Positions 9,604-17,663 of a DNA stretch of 64,000 nt are shown here, in pieces. The stretch's first letter is position 1. The number at the start of each line of letters is the position of its first letter. Location of the stretch: contig NZ_JAFMHJ010000011.1 of assembly GCF_017854565.1 (NCBI RefSeq), positions 1 through 64,000 on the forward strand, read 5' to 3'. The notes under the pieces were generated by a model. The model was not told the DNA's origin and did not search any database. It saw only the letters and a list, made by a program, of their open reading frames with translations. A program made the position numbers and the translations under genes. Origin of the DNA: Yoonia sp. GTDB lineage: Bacteria > Pseudomonadota > Alphaproteobacteria > Rhodobacterales > Rhodobacteraceae.

Positions 9604-9666
9604 CGTTTCTTCCGAGCGTAAATATCCCGGGGGCGGCCGCAGGCCGGGGGCAGCGCCCCGCCCAGA
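9604..9666 (-). repeat. GC-hairpin/ATATTT/GGAAGAA dispersed element, copy A
   Basis: The whole iscR-desulfurase intergenic gap, read on the minus strand, is a GC-rich hairpin (GGGGCGCTGCCCC), a second C/G-rich arm, then GGGATATTTACGCTCGGAAG and AAACG directly before the ATG. The final part matches the copy at 35930-36003 almost base for base (GGATATTT, C or A, CGCTCGGAAGAA). It may act as an attenuator plus ribosome binding region. Confidence 0.6.
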
Positions 9667-10128
9667 TCAGACATCATCGACCACCTCGAACAATGCCGGC
9701 ACCGCCGGGCATGGGACCAGCCCATTACTCACCACATCCGACAATCGGGCCTGATGCAAGAACACATAGACATGCGCGCTCAACCCCTCCCACAGCCGGT
9801 TCGTCAACGATTGCGCACGGCTGCCAGACGCGCCCCCAGACGCACCGGCCCCCTTGTGCATCGCCGATACCGTCTCATCGACGGCGCCCAATATCTCGGA
9901 CACCCGAATGTCGGACGCCGGCCGCGCCAGACGGTAACCGCCGCCCGGACCGCGTACCGATTCCACCAGCTTCGCACGGCGGAGCTTCACAAATAACTGC
10001 TCCAGATAGGGCAACGATATGTCCTGGCGTTTTGAAATCTCCGTCAGATTTACCAAGGCATCGCCCGGCTGCAGCGCCAGATCGGCCAGCGCCACCATTG
10101 CATAGCGGCCCTTCGTGCTTAACTTCAT
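9667..10128 (-). CDS. iscR: Rrf2-family iron-sulfur regulator IscR (single-cysteine type)
   Basis: A 153-residue Rrf2 regulator and first gene of the suf operon. The N-terminal winged helix (MKLSTKGRYAMVAL, then the recognition helix SLPYLEQLFVKLRRAKLV and wing GPGGGYRLA) is intact. The loop that in E. coli IscR holds three cluster-binding cysteines has none here (residues 88-108 are Gly, Ala and Ser rich); the only cysteine is C140 near the end. A single-cysteine IscR that still binds a cluster and represses iron-sulfur genes has been described in Rhodobacter sphaeroides. GGAGGA lies seven bases before the ATG. Confidence 0.93.
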   Translation of the reverse strand: MKLSTKGRYAMVALADLALQPGDALVNLTEISKRQDISLPYLEQLFVKLRRAKLVESVRGPGGGYRLARPASDIRVSEILGAVDETVSAMHKGAGASGGASGSRAQSLTNRLWEGLSAHVYVFLHQARLSDVVSNGLVPCPAVPALFEVVDDV

Positions 10129-10209
10129 GACCAGTCCTCCAGCCCCAAAAGGGGCGCAACTCCATTGACGGCGCGCTACAGCGTCATTACTTCATCTGAA
10201 ACCACGAAC

Positions 10210-10224
10210 TTGGGGTAATCCCAA
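10210..10224. promoter_or_regulatory. Palindrome upstream of iscR (TTGGG-N5-CCCAA)
   Basis: A perfect five-base inverted repeat with a five-base centre lies about 85 bases before the iscR start and 76 bases before the divergent hydrolase gene. It could be an operator for IscR itself or for another regulator. The regulator is not identified. Confidence 0.35.
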
Positions 10225-10227
10225 AGT

Positions 10228-10242
10228 TTAGAATCTTTCTAA
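10228..10242. promoter_or_regulatory. Irr-type iron control element (TTAGAA-N3-TTCTAA)
   Basis: A perfect inverted repeat TTAGAA-TCT-TTCTAA, flanked by T and G, about 100 bases before iscR. The half-sites match the iron control element bound by the haem-responsive regulator Irr in alphaproteobacteria. This position suits control of the whole suf operon and perhaps of the divergent gene at 10300. No irr gene is in the window. Confidence 0.6.
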
Positions 10243-10299
10243 GGTGCCCGAGCGTTTTCGTCAAGAATAGCTTGTGCCCCGCAGCAGTAACGGAACAAC

Positions 10300-10953
10300 A
10301 TGCCCGAAGTCATCTTCCCCGGCCCAGAAGGCCGCCTCGAAGGCCGCTATCATCCACAAAAGGACCGCGACGCGCCGATTGCGATCGTGTTGCATCCGCA
10401 TCCGCAGTTTGGCGGCACGATGAACAATCGGGTTGTCTATAACCTGCATTATGCATTTTATAACATGGGCTTTACCGTGCTGCGGTTCAACTTACGCGGC
10501 GTCGGGCGCAGCCAGGGCGAATACGATCAGGGCGTCGGCGAATTGTCCGATGCGGCCTCGGCGCTTGATTACCTGCAAACGATGAACAACAATTCCAAAC
10601 ATTGCTGGGTCGCTGGCTTCTCGTTCGGGGCATGGATCGGCATGCAACTGCTGATGCGTCGGCCTGAGATCACGGGCTTCATCTCGGTGTCGCCGCCTGC
10701 CAACATGTATGACTTCAGCTTCCTTGCACCCTGCCCGGCCTCCGGGCTGATCATCAACGGCTCAAGCGACCGCGTCGCACCGCCGCAGGACACCGTCAAT
10801 CTGGTGAACAAGCTGCATGAGCAAAAGGGCATCACCGTCACCCATGACGAAATGAACGGTGCCGGACACTTCTTCGAAGATCCGTATATGGACCCGATGA
10901 TCGACACGGTCAAAACCTACGTGCGCCGCCGCCTGACTGAAACCTCGAGGTAA
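10300..10953 (+). CDS. Alpha/beta hydrolase (COG2945-type)
   Basis: A 217-residue single-domain alpha/beta hydrolase. The nucleophile elbow GFSFG places serine at 108; a strand ending in NGSSDRVAP offers aspartate 157, and GAGHFF gives histidine 190, a complete catalytic triad. HPHPQFGGT near residue 32 forms the oxyanion-hole HPHP motif of this family. No signal peptide, so cytosolic. It is divergent from iscR and is followed after three bases by the next gene. Substrate unknown. Confidence 0.85.
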   Translation: MPEVIFPGPEGRLEGRYHPQKDRDAPIAIVLHPHPQFGGTMNNRVVYNLHYAFYNMGFTVLRFNLRGVGRSQGEYDQGVGELSDAASALDYLQTMNNNSKHCWVAGFSFGAWIGMQLLMRRPEITGFISVSPPANMYDFSFLAPCPASGLIINGSSDRVAPPQDTVNLVNKLHEQKGITVTHDEMNGAGHFFEDPYMDPMIDTVKTYVRRRLTETSR

Positions 10954-10956
10954 ACC

Positions 10957-11355
10957 ATGGCCGACGCTTACGTTGACAAGGTCGCAAATGAACTGGCGGA
11001 TCTGGCGCTTGCTGATCAGGCGGCGTCGGGCGACATAGGCGTGGTCGATATGATCGGCGAAATTCTGGGGGCCTCATCCCAGACGCTGCAGGAAACCTAC
11101 CTGACCGCGATCCGAGTCCGCCGCGCCGAGGCGCGCGCGCGCGCGATCTTGGATCAGCGGGCCGCAAACGGCTACAAGGCGCCGCCAAAACCCAAAGCGG
11201 CCCCGCTGCAGGGTCTGTCGGACGAAGACAAAGAAGCCGCAGAAGCCGTCATTGCGGCAGAAGCAGCCGGTGAACCACCCGCCGTTGACACCGCCTCAGA
11301 GCCGCAGGACACCGCAACACCCGCCGCCAACATGCCGCGCCGTGTCACCCGTTAA
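10957..11355 (+). CDS. Hypothetical 132-residue protein
   Basis: Not assigned to a family. Residues 1-65 are helical and charged (MADAYVDKVANELADLALADQ...; a segment around EILGASSQTLQETYLTAIRVRRAEARARAIL), followed by a Pro/Lys linker and an Ala/Glu-rich disordered tail ending in RRVTR. No membrane segment or cysteine is seen. It is packed between two genes (three bases after the hydrolase, stop directly before the HD-gene ATG), so it is part of a three-gene unit. Confidence 0.75.
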   Translation: MADAYVDKVANELADLALADQAASGDIGVVDMIGEILGASSQTLQETYLTAIRVRRAEARARAILDQRAANGYKAPPKPKAAPLQGLSDEDKEAAEAVIAAEAAGEPPAVDTASEPQDTATPAANMPRRVTR

Positions 11356-11931
11356 ATGACCGACCGGATTGATGCGCAACTGGCCTTTCTGATCGAAGCG
11401 GACAAGCTCAAATCGACCCTGCGCGCAACGACGCTGTGCGATGGATCGCGGCGGGAAAACTCCGGTGAACACAGTTGGCACATCGCGCTTTATGCGCTGG
11501 TGCTGGCCGAACATGCGACGACGCCCGTGAATATCGACCGGGTCATCAAGATGCTGCTGATCCACGACATCGTCGAGATCGACGCAGGCGACAACCCGAT
11601 CCACGGCAACCACGACACCGCCGAACAAGACCGGATCGAACAGGCCGCCGCAGCCCGCATCTTTGGCCTGCTGCCCGCCGATCAGCGCGACGAGTTTCGC
11701 AGGCTTTGGCAAGAATTCGAAGCCGCCGAAACTGACGACGCCATATTTGCCAAATCCATCGACCGGGTGCAGCCGGTCGTGGCCAACCTTGAAACCAACG
11801 GCGGCACATGGCCGCAATACGACGTCACTGCAGACCAATTGCAAACCCGCGTCGGGATCAAAGTCCAACGCGGCGCCCCCGCGATCTGGACCGCGCTGAA
11901 ATCCCGCATCGACGCGTGGTTCACAGCCTAG
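11356..11931 (+). CDS. HD-domain phosphohydrolase (YfbR/5'-nucleotidase-like)
   Basis: A 191-residue HD-superfamily protein. The metal ligands are visible: H39 in GEHSWHIAL, the HD pair H70-D71 in LLIHDIVEID, and a later aspartate in KSIDRVQPV. The layout matches the YfbR/HD_3 group of 5'-deoxynucleotidases and related phosphohydrolases, which act on nucleoside monophosphates. The ATG follows the preceding stop with no gap. Exact substrate not determinable from sequence. Confidence 0.85.
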   Translation: MTDRIDAQLAFLIEADKLKSTLRATTLCDGSRRENSGEHSWHIALYALVLAEHATTPVNIDRVIKMLLIHDIVEIDAGDNPIHGNHDTAEQDRIEQAAAARIFGLLPADQRDEFRRLWQEFEAAETDDAIFAKSIDRVQPVVANLETNGGTWPQYDVTADQLQTRVGIKVQRGAPAIWTALKSRIDAWFTA

Positions 11932-12053
11932 ACGCGGGGTCCCAACCATCACACTGCGGAAAATTGATACCATTTTCGCCCATTCGCGCTGCGGCGCAAT
12001 GTGCATATCGCGCGATACGTTGCGTCTACCCCCTATACAAACCGTCCACACAG

Positions 12054-12076
12054 GCGTAGGGCGCACGCTTACCCAC
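12054..12076. repeat. GTAGGG...CCCACC palindromic element, copy 1
   Basis: GCGTAGGGCGCACGCTTACC followed by CACC, an imperfect inverted repeat in the gap before the DEAD-box helicase. It belongs to the same family as the copies at 14946, 18988 and 40788, sharing GCGTA(A/G)GG on the left and CCC(A/G)CC on the right. Confidence 0.5.
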
Positions 12077-12099
12077 CAGAAAGCTGTCCAGTGACGTCC

Positions 12100-14199
12100 A
12101 TGATACCGACCCTCGCCGATGCCCTAGCCAAACAAGGCTACACAGATCTGACCCCCGTGCAGATTGCCGTAACCGACCCAGAGCTGGGACAATCCGACCT
12201 GCTGGTCTCGGCCCAGACCGGGTCGGGCAAGACCGTCGGCTTCGGCCTTGCCATCGGCCCCACGATCCTGACCGAGGACGGCACATTCGGCCCCGCGTCA
12301 CGCCCCCTGGCGCTGGTCATCGCGCCCACGCGCGAATTGGCGCTCCAAGTGAAACGCGAACTGCAATGGCTTTATGCCGGTGCGGGCGTCACGATGGCGT
12401 CCTGCGTCGGCGGCATGGACATGCGCGACGAACGCCGTGCCCTTGATCGCGGTGCGCATATCGTCGTTGCCACGCCGGGCCGCCTCAAGGACCATATCAT
12501 GCGCGGCAGCCTTGATATGTCCGATATCCGCGCCATCGTCCTGGACGAGGCCGACGAAATGCTTGATCTGGGCTTCCGCGAGGATCTTGAATACATTCTG
12601 GGACAGGCACCAGAGACGCGGCGCACCCTGATGTTCTCGGCGACGGTCCCGGCCACAATCGCCAAACTCGCCAAGTCTTATCAAAAAGACGCCGTGCGCG
12701 TCGCCACCGTCAGCAAGGAAACCCAGCACGCCGATATCGAATACCGTGCCCTGAACGTGGCCAACCACGACATCGACGCCGCCATCATCAACGCCTTGCG
12801 GTTCTACGACGCGCCCAACGCCATCGTGTTCTGCAACACCCGCGCCATGGTCACACGGCTGACGACGCGCTTGGCGAACCGTGGCTTTGCCACCGTCGCG
12901 CTGTCCGGCGAACTCAGCCAGACAGAGCGTTCGCACGCGCTGCAATCCATGCGCGACGGGCGCGCGCGGGTCTGCGTGGCGACCGACGTGGCGGCACGCG
13001 GCATCGACCTGCCGAATCTCGAACTGGTGATCCACGCCGAGCTGCCAACGAACGCCGAAACCCTGCTGCACCGCTCTGGCCGGACAGGCCGCGCCGGGCG
13101 CAAGGGCATTTCAGCCATGATCGTCCCCGCAAAAATGAAGCGGCGCGCGCAAAACCTGCTCACATGGGGTAAACTGTCCGCGACCTGGGCTGTCCCGCCC
13201 ACCGCCGACGAAATCACGGCACGTGACGAAGAACGCCTGCTGTCTGATCCGGTCTGGTCCGAGGATTTCACCGCAACCGAGCAGGAATTCGCAAGCCGCC
13301 TGCTGGCCGCCCATGCCCCCGAGAAAATCGCGGCCGCCTACCTGCGCCTTTATGCCGGCAAGCAATCCGCCCCAGAGGACCTGAGCGAATACAAAGAAGG
13401 CCCGCAACGCGAGGAACGCGCCCCGCGCGAGCACAAATCGTTCGGCCCGTCCAAATGGTTCTCGGTCGATGTAGGTCGCGAAGGCAAAGCGGAAGCCCGC
13501 TGGCTGTTGCCGATGATCTGCACCGCAGGTGGCATTACCAAAAATGAAATCGGCGCGATCCGCATCCAGCCGAACGAAACATTCGTGGAAATCTCGGAAC
13601 CCGCCGTTGCCGGCTTCCTCAAGGCCATTGGCGGCGATATGAAGCTGGAAAATCAGGCCACGCTGACTGCATTGGACGGGGCGCCACAAATCGGCGACCG
13701 CGGCCCACGCACGACCAAACGTGATTACGACGACAAGCCCAAGCGCGATTATGCGGACAAGCCCAAGCGTGACTACGCGGACAAGCCCAAGCGTGACTAC
13801 GCGGACAAGCCAAAACGGCACGCCCCGCGGGACCACGCAGCACCACCGCCGTCGTCGCAGCATGATGTACCCGCAATTCAGCCGATCCCAGGTGCCGCTG
13901 ATGACCGGACAGCACCGCGCAAACCACGCCAGAAACCGGCCCGCAAGGATCACGGTGAGGCGCTGATCGAAACCCGTTCAAAACCGCCCTACAAGGCGAA
14001 GTTTGAAGGCAAGAAGCCCGGCCCCAAAGGCAAACCCGATTATAAGTCGGACAGCAAACCGCGCAAGCCCAGCGGCGACAAACCCGCAGGCAAACCACCG
14101 GCAAACGCCAAGGACACGTCAAAACGCTTTGTTCCTCCGGGGGGAAAAGCCAAACCGCGCAAAGGCGGCACCGCGACACCACGGCGCGGAAAACCATAA
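12100..14199 (+). CDS. DEAD-box RNA helicase with DbpA-type RNA-binding domain
   Basis: A 699-residue ATP-dependent RNA helicase. Motifs in order: Q-motif region near residue 15, AQTGSGKT, PTREL, a DEAD box in LDEADEMLDLGF, SAT, and the C-terminal helicase motifs ATDVAARGIDLP and HRSGRTGRAG. Residues about 455-530 match the DbpA/CsdA RNA-binding fold (WLLPMICTAGGITKNEIG). The last 160 residues are basic, disordered, rich in Lys, Pro and Asp, and hold four KRDYxDKP repeats. Likely role: ribosome assembly or RNA turnover at low temperature. The ATG at 12100 was taken as start; a GTG nine bases earlier is an alternative, and neither has a strong ribosome binding site. Confidence 0.92.
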   Translation: MIPTLADALAKQGYTDLTPVQIAVTDPELGQSDLLVSAQTGSGKTVGFGLAIGPTILTEDGTFGPASRPLALVIAPTRELALQVKRELQWLYAGAGVTMASCVGGMDMRDERRALDRGAHIVVATPGRLKDHIMRGSLDMSDIRAIVLDEADEMLDLGFREDLEYILGQAPETRRTLMFSATVPATIAKLAKSYQKDAVRVATVSKETQHADIEYRALNVANHDIDAAIINALRFYDAPNAIVFCNTRAMVTRLTTRLANRGFATVALSGELSQTERSHALQSMRDGRARVCVATDVAARGIDLPNLELVIHAELPTNAETLLHRSGRTGRAGRKGISAMIVPAKMKRRAQNLLTWGKLSATWAVPPTADEITARDEERLLSDPVWSEDFTATEQEFASRLLAAHAPEKIAAAYLRLYAGKQSAPEDLSEYKEGPQREERAPREHKSFGPSKWFSVDVGREGKAEARWLLPMICTAGGITKNEIGAIRIQPNETFVEISEPAVAGFLKAIGGDMKLENQATLTALDGAPQIGDRGPRTTKRDYDDKPKRDYADKPKRDYADKPKRDYADKPKRHAPRDHAAPPPSSQHDVPAIQPIPGAADDRTAPRKPRQKPARKDHGEALIETRSKPPYKAKFEGKKPGPKGKPDYKSDSKPRKPSGDKPAGKPPANAKDTSKRFVPPGGKAKPRKGGTATPRRGKP
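13717..13812 (+). repeat. Four tandem 24-base repeats in the helicase gene
   Basis: Four back-to-back 24-base units of the form AAGCGTGACTACGCGGACAA followed by GCCC. They encode KRDYADKP (first copy KRDYDDKP). The third and fourth units differ at only the last base, so copy number could vary by slippage without shifting the frame. Confidence 0.9.
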
Positions 14200-14319
14200 A
14201 ATGTTGGGGATGGGTCGCATTTTTGTCACATCCCCAACACCCCAAATCCCAAACCGGCTATATTCCTGCACCCAACGTCAGCTAGTCTGGCCCCAATAGG
14301 CACATCAAGGACCACCAAC

Positions 14320-14433
14320 ATGGCGACCACAAAACCCGTCAGCACACCGCCCACCCCCATGCCGCAAACGTCAGGCGCTGCGCCGCATACGGCAAAAACC
14401 GCATCCACCATTACCGATTTTGCCAGCATCTAG
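14320..14433 (+). CDS. Possible 37-residue peptide
   Basis: A short open frame in the 310-base gap between the helicase and the TfoX-C gene. It begins MATTKPVSTPPTP and ends ITDFASI, rich in Thr, Pro and Ala. An AAGGA lies about eight bases before the ATG. It has no recognisable domain, and the rest of the gap shows nothing else convincing. It may be a real small protein or chance. Confidence 0.3.
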   Translation: MATTKPVSTPPTPMPQTSGAAPHTAKTASTITDFASI

Positions 14434-14509
14434 ACTGGCGCCGGTAATCGCGCAGGCCCGCGTGCAACACGCGACTGGCCTTTTTCCAACGCCTTGCTAA
14501 AATCGGGCT

Positions 14510-14842
14510 ATGGCAGCACTGACAACCATCAAAAACATTGGCCCGGCGTTTGAAAAATCGCTCCGCGAAGCGGGTATTGAAACCGCCGAGCAACTGCGCG
14601 ACATCGGCGCAGATGCGGCCTATGCCAAACTTTTGCAGCACGGCAGCAAACCACATTTCATTGGCTTCTACGTGCTGCATATGGCCCTGCAAGGCCGTCC
14701 TTGGAATGACTGCAAGGGCGATGAAAAAAAGGCCCTGCGCATGAAATTCGACGCGCTCAAGGCCGACAACTTTGACACGTCCCGGTCAGAGCTGGAACGG
14801 ATTCTTAATCAAATTGGCGTTGTAGCCTCCACCGCCCGATAA
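14510..14842 (+). CDS. TfoX/Sxy C-terminal domain protein
   Basis: A 110-residue stand-alone TfoX C-terminal domain: a helix-hairpin-helix-like start (LTTIKNIGPAFEKSLREAGIETAEQLRDIGA) followed by the conserved FIGFYVLHMALQGRPWNDC segment. In gammaproteobacteria the two-domain TfoX/Sxy activates competence genes; here the N-terminal domain is absent, and single-domain versions are widespread in alphaproteobacteria with no known role. Probably a nucleic-acid- or protein-binding helper. It is convergent with ndk. Confidence 0.85.
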   Translation: MAALTTIKNIGPAFEKSLREAGIETAEQLRDIGADAAYAKLLQHGSKPHFIGFYVLHMALQGRPWNDCKGDEKKALRMKFDALKADNFDTSRSELERILNQIGVVASTAR

Positions 14843-14886
14843 AGCCCCGCATCAAATACCGCTACGGGCGTCCGCGCGATTTCCGC

Positions 14887-14922
14887 AAAAAAGCCGCCCG
14901 CGCCAAAACGGTGCGGACGGCT
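14887..14922 (-). terminator. Rho-independent terminator of ndk
   Basis: On the minus strand a ten-pair stem (AGCCGTCCGC pairing with GCGGGCGGCT, one G-U pair) encloses an eleven-base loop and is followed by a run of Ts. It lies about 40 bases past the ndk stop. Confidence 0.85.
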
Positions 14923-14945
14923 CGAATAACTCACACCGTTACCGG

Positions 14946-14970
14946 GGCGTAAGGTGGGTTTTAACCCACC
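14946..14970. repeat. GTAAGG...CCCACC palindromic element, copy 2 (at ndk stop)
   Basis: A near-perfect inverted repeat (GGTGGGTT/AACCCACC) that overlaps the last codons of ndk: the TAA stop falls in the palindrome centre. Same family as the copies at 12054, 18988 and 40788. It may add to the nearby terminator. Confidence 0.7.
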
Positions 14971-15383
14971 AACTCCAGACCCGAGAAGAAGAACGCGATC
15001 TCTTCTGCAGCCGTTTCTGGCGCGTCGGACCCGTGAACCGAATTTTCGCCGATCGAAAGCGCGAATTCCTTGCGGATCGTGCCGGCAGCCGCATCGGCGG
15101 GGTTCGTTGCACCCATTACTTCGCGGTTTTTCGCAATCGCGTCTTCGCCTTCCAGAACCTGCACCACAATCGGCTCGGAAATCATGAACTCGCACAGCTC
15201 ACCGAAAAACGGGCGCGCGGCGTGGACGCCGTAAAATTGCTGTGCCTGTGCCAACGTCATCTGGATCCGCTTGGATGCAACGACGCGCAAGCCCGCTTCT
15301 TCGAACTTGGCAACAATCGCGCCGGTCAGGTTGCGCTTTGTCGCGTCAGGTTTAATGATTGAAAATGTACGCTGGATAGCCAT
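14961..15383 (-). CDS. ndk: Nucleoside diphosphate kinase
   Basis: A 140-residue NDP kinase that balances nucleoside triphosphates by a phospho-histidine ping-pong mechanism. The catalytic histidine is H117 in NSVHGSD; the N-terminal [15 protein letters not shown] strand and the R/N residues lining the nucleotide site are in place. Length is typical. It is followed by a strong terminator and is convergent with the TfoX-C gene. Confidence 0.97.
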   Translation of the reverse strand: MAIQRTFSIIKPDATKRNLTGAIVAKFEEAGLRVVASKRIQMTLAQAQQFYGVHAARPFFGELCEFMISEPIVVQVLEGEDAIAKNREVMGATNPADAAAGTIRKEFALSIGENSVHGSDAPETAAEEIAFFFSGLELVG

Positions 15384-15623
15384 TATTTAAGGTCTTTCAT
15401 TGCTTTGGGTTTGCTTTGCGCGTGCCCTAGCATGCGCCCGTCGTCATGAAAAGGGGGCGATGCCCTCGCAGCGTACAAGAACCGCGTCGGCCCGATGCCA
15501 TTTCAATCAACGCAGCGTCGCATCACCCAAATTCGCGGCCCATGGCCTGCCAGCGCTCGATTTTGGTGGCCATATCCCACGCGCGCGATTGACCCGGCCC
15601 CAATCATCAGGCAAAGGCTGCGC

Positions 15624-17477
15624 ATGCTTAAAATATCAGACATCACCTATTCCGTCGAAGGCCGCACATTGGTCGAACACGCCACCGTCACGATCCCCAC
15701 CGGCCACAAGGTCGGCCTTGTGGGGCGCAACGGGTCTGGCAAAACGACGTTGTTCCGAATCATCCGTGGCGAAATGGTGCTCGACACCGGATCGGTCACC
15801 ATACCGCGCGGTTGGAAAATCGGCGGTGTCAGCCAAGAGGTCCCCGGCAACGAGGTGAGCCTGATCGACACCGTCCTGCGCGCCGATCAGGAGCGCGAGG
15901 CGCTGTTGGCCGAAGCCGAAACCGCGACCGACCCCGAACGCATCGCCGAGGTGCAGACCCGCCTTGCCGACATCGAGGCATGGTCCGCAGAAGCGCGCGC
16001 CGCCACAATTCTCAAAGGTCTGGGCTTTACCCACGAGGAACAGCAGATGCCCTGCTCTGCCTTTTCGGGTGGCTGGCGGATGCGCGTGGCGCTGGCTGCG
16101 GTCTTGTTCAGCGAACCCGATCTGTTGCTGCTGGATGAACCGACCAACTACCTTGACCTCGAAGGCGCGCTTTGGCTCGAAGCCTACCTTGTCAAATACC
16201 CCCACACCGTGCTGATCGTCAGCCACGACCGCGAATTGCTGAACCGATCCGTCGGCGGCATCCTGCATCTGGAGGAAAAGGGGCTGATCTACTATACCGG
16301 CACCTACGACATGTTCGCCAAACAGCGCGCCCAGACCCGGGCGCTGATGGCCTCTGCCGCCAAGAAACAAGACGCCAAGCGCCAGCATCTGCAGGCCTTC
16401 GTCGACCGTTTCAAAGCCAAGGCATCCAAGGCAAAACAGGCCCAGTCCCGCGTCAAGGCGCTCGAGAAAATGGAAACCATCCGCGCGCCCGAAGATGCCG
16501 CGCGCACCGTGTTCACCTTCCCCGAGCCCGAGGAACTGTCGCCCCCCATCATCGCCACCGAAGCCGCCGCTGTGGGCTATGGCACCACGATTGTCCTGCA
16601 CGACCTGAACCTGCGCATTGACCAAGACGACAGGATCGCGCTCTTGGGTCGCAACGGCGAAGGGAAATCAACACTTTCCAAGATGTTATCTGGCCGTCTT
16701 GATGTTGCCCACGGCAAAATGACCCTGTCCAACAAGCTGCGCATCGGCTTTTTTGCGCAGCATCAGGTGGACGAGCTGTTCATCGACGAAACGCCGCTGC
16801 AGCACCTGATGCGTGAACGCGCCCACGAAGGCCAGGCAAAATTGCGCGCGCGGCTTGCCGGGTTCGGCCTTGGCGCCGATCAGGCCGAAACCGAAGTCGG
16901 GCGCCTGTCAGGCGGCCAAAAGGCGCGTCTGTCGCTGCTGCTGGCCACCCTGCCCGCGCCGCACCTGCTGATCCTCGACGAACCGACAAACCACCTCGAC
17001 ATCGAAAGCCGCGAGGCGCTGGTAGAGGCTCTGACCGCCTATTCCGGTGCCGTGATCCTTGTCAGCCACGACATGCACCTGCTGTCGATGGTCGCCGATC
17101 GGCTGTGGCTGGTAAAAGACGGGCATGTGACCCCCTACGAAGACGACCTTGAGGCGTATCGCAAAATGCTGCTGACGCCCGAAAAGGCCGTCGACAAAGA
17201 TAAACCCAAGCCCGCCAAAGCCGACAAACCCAGCCGCGAAGTGGTGCAGGCGCTGCGCTCGGATGCGCGCAAAGGCGAAGATCGCGTCAAGAAAATCAAC
17301 GAGATGCGCGACAAACTTGCCAAAAAGCTCGCCGATCCCGCACTTTACGAAGACGGCAAAGCCGGCGAACTGGCGACGTGGAACAAGAAATACGCCGAAA
17401 TCATGGATGGGCTAGAGCGCGCCGAAGCCATGTGGATGGCGGCGCTGGAAAAGCTCGAGAAAGCCGAAAAGGTCTAG
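15624..17477 (+). CDS. ABC-F family ATPase (YheS-like)
   Basis: A 617-residue protein with two ABC ATPase modules and no membrane segments. First module: Walker A GRNGSGKTT (near residue 36), signature FSGGWRMR, Walker B LLLLDEPTNYLD. An inter-domain linker of charged helices (about 245-300) follows, then the second module with GRNGEGKST and LSGGQKARLS. The C-terminal 90 residues are a Lys/Glu-rich coiled coil. ABC-F proteins act on the ribosomal E site to modulate translation. The ATG at 15624 was chosen from the conserved MLKISDITYS start; the frame runs open 129 bases further upstream with no ribosome binding site. Confidence 0.9.
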   Translation: MLKISDITYSVEGRTLVEHATVTIPTGHKVGLVGRNGSGKTTLFRIIRGEMVLDTGSVTIPRGWKIGGVSQEVPGNEVSLIDTVLRADQEREALLAEAETATDPERIAEVQTRLADIEAWSAEARAATILKGLGFTHEEQQMPCSAFSGGWRMRVALAAVLFSEPDLLLLDEPTNYLDLEGALWLEAYLVKYPHTVLIVSHDRELLNRSVGGILHLEEKGLIYYTGTYDMFAKQRAQTRALMASAAKKQDAKRQHLQAFVDRFKAKASKAKQAQSRVKALEKMETIRAPEDAARTVFTFPEPEELSPPIIATEAAAVGYGTTIVLHDLNLRIDQDDRIALLGRNGEGKSTLSKMLSGRLDVAHGKMTLSNKLRIGFFAQHQVDELFIDETPLQHLMRERAHEGQAKLRARLAGFGLGADQAETEVGRLSGGQKARLSLLLATLPAPHLLILDEPTNHLDIESREALVEALTAYSGAVILVSHDMHLLSMVADRLWLVKDGHVTPYEDDLEAYRKMLLTPEKAVDKDKPKPAKADKPSREVVQALRSDARKGEDRVKKINEMRDKLAKKLADPALYEDGKAGELATWNKKYAEIMDGLERAEAMWMAALEKLEKAEKV

Positions 17478-17533
17478 AATACCCGCCCCCGCACGTTGTC
17501 CAACCGTCAACGGGCCCATGATTGCAACGCCGG

Positions 17534-17565
17534 ACACCTGATCAAACGACCGCTTGGTCAGGTGT
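17534..17565 (+). terminator. Hairpin after the YheS-like gene
   Basis: A twelve-pair stem (ACACCTGATCAA with TTGGTCAGGTGT, one G-U pair) and an eight-base loop, followed by GTTGTT. It lies about 57 bases past the stop and is a probable, though U-poor, terminator. Confidence 0.5.
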
Positions 17566-17663
17566 GTTGTTCCACCATCCAGACAAGGCGCCCGGCGTGA
17601 TCGCGGCCTTTGGCGCGATAATCACCACTTGTCCCCATTCCCTTTTCCAACGACTGTTCCCTC

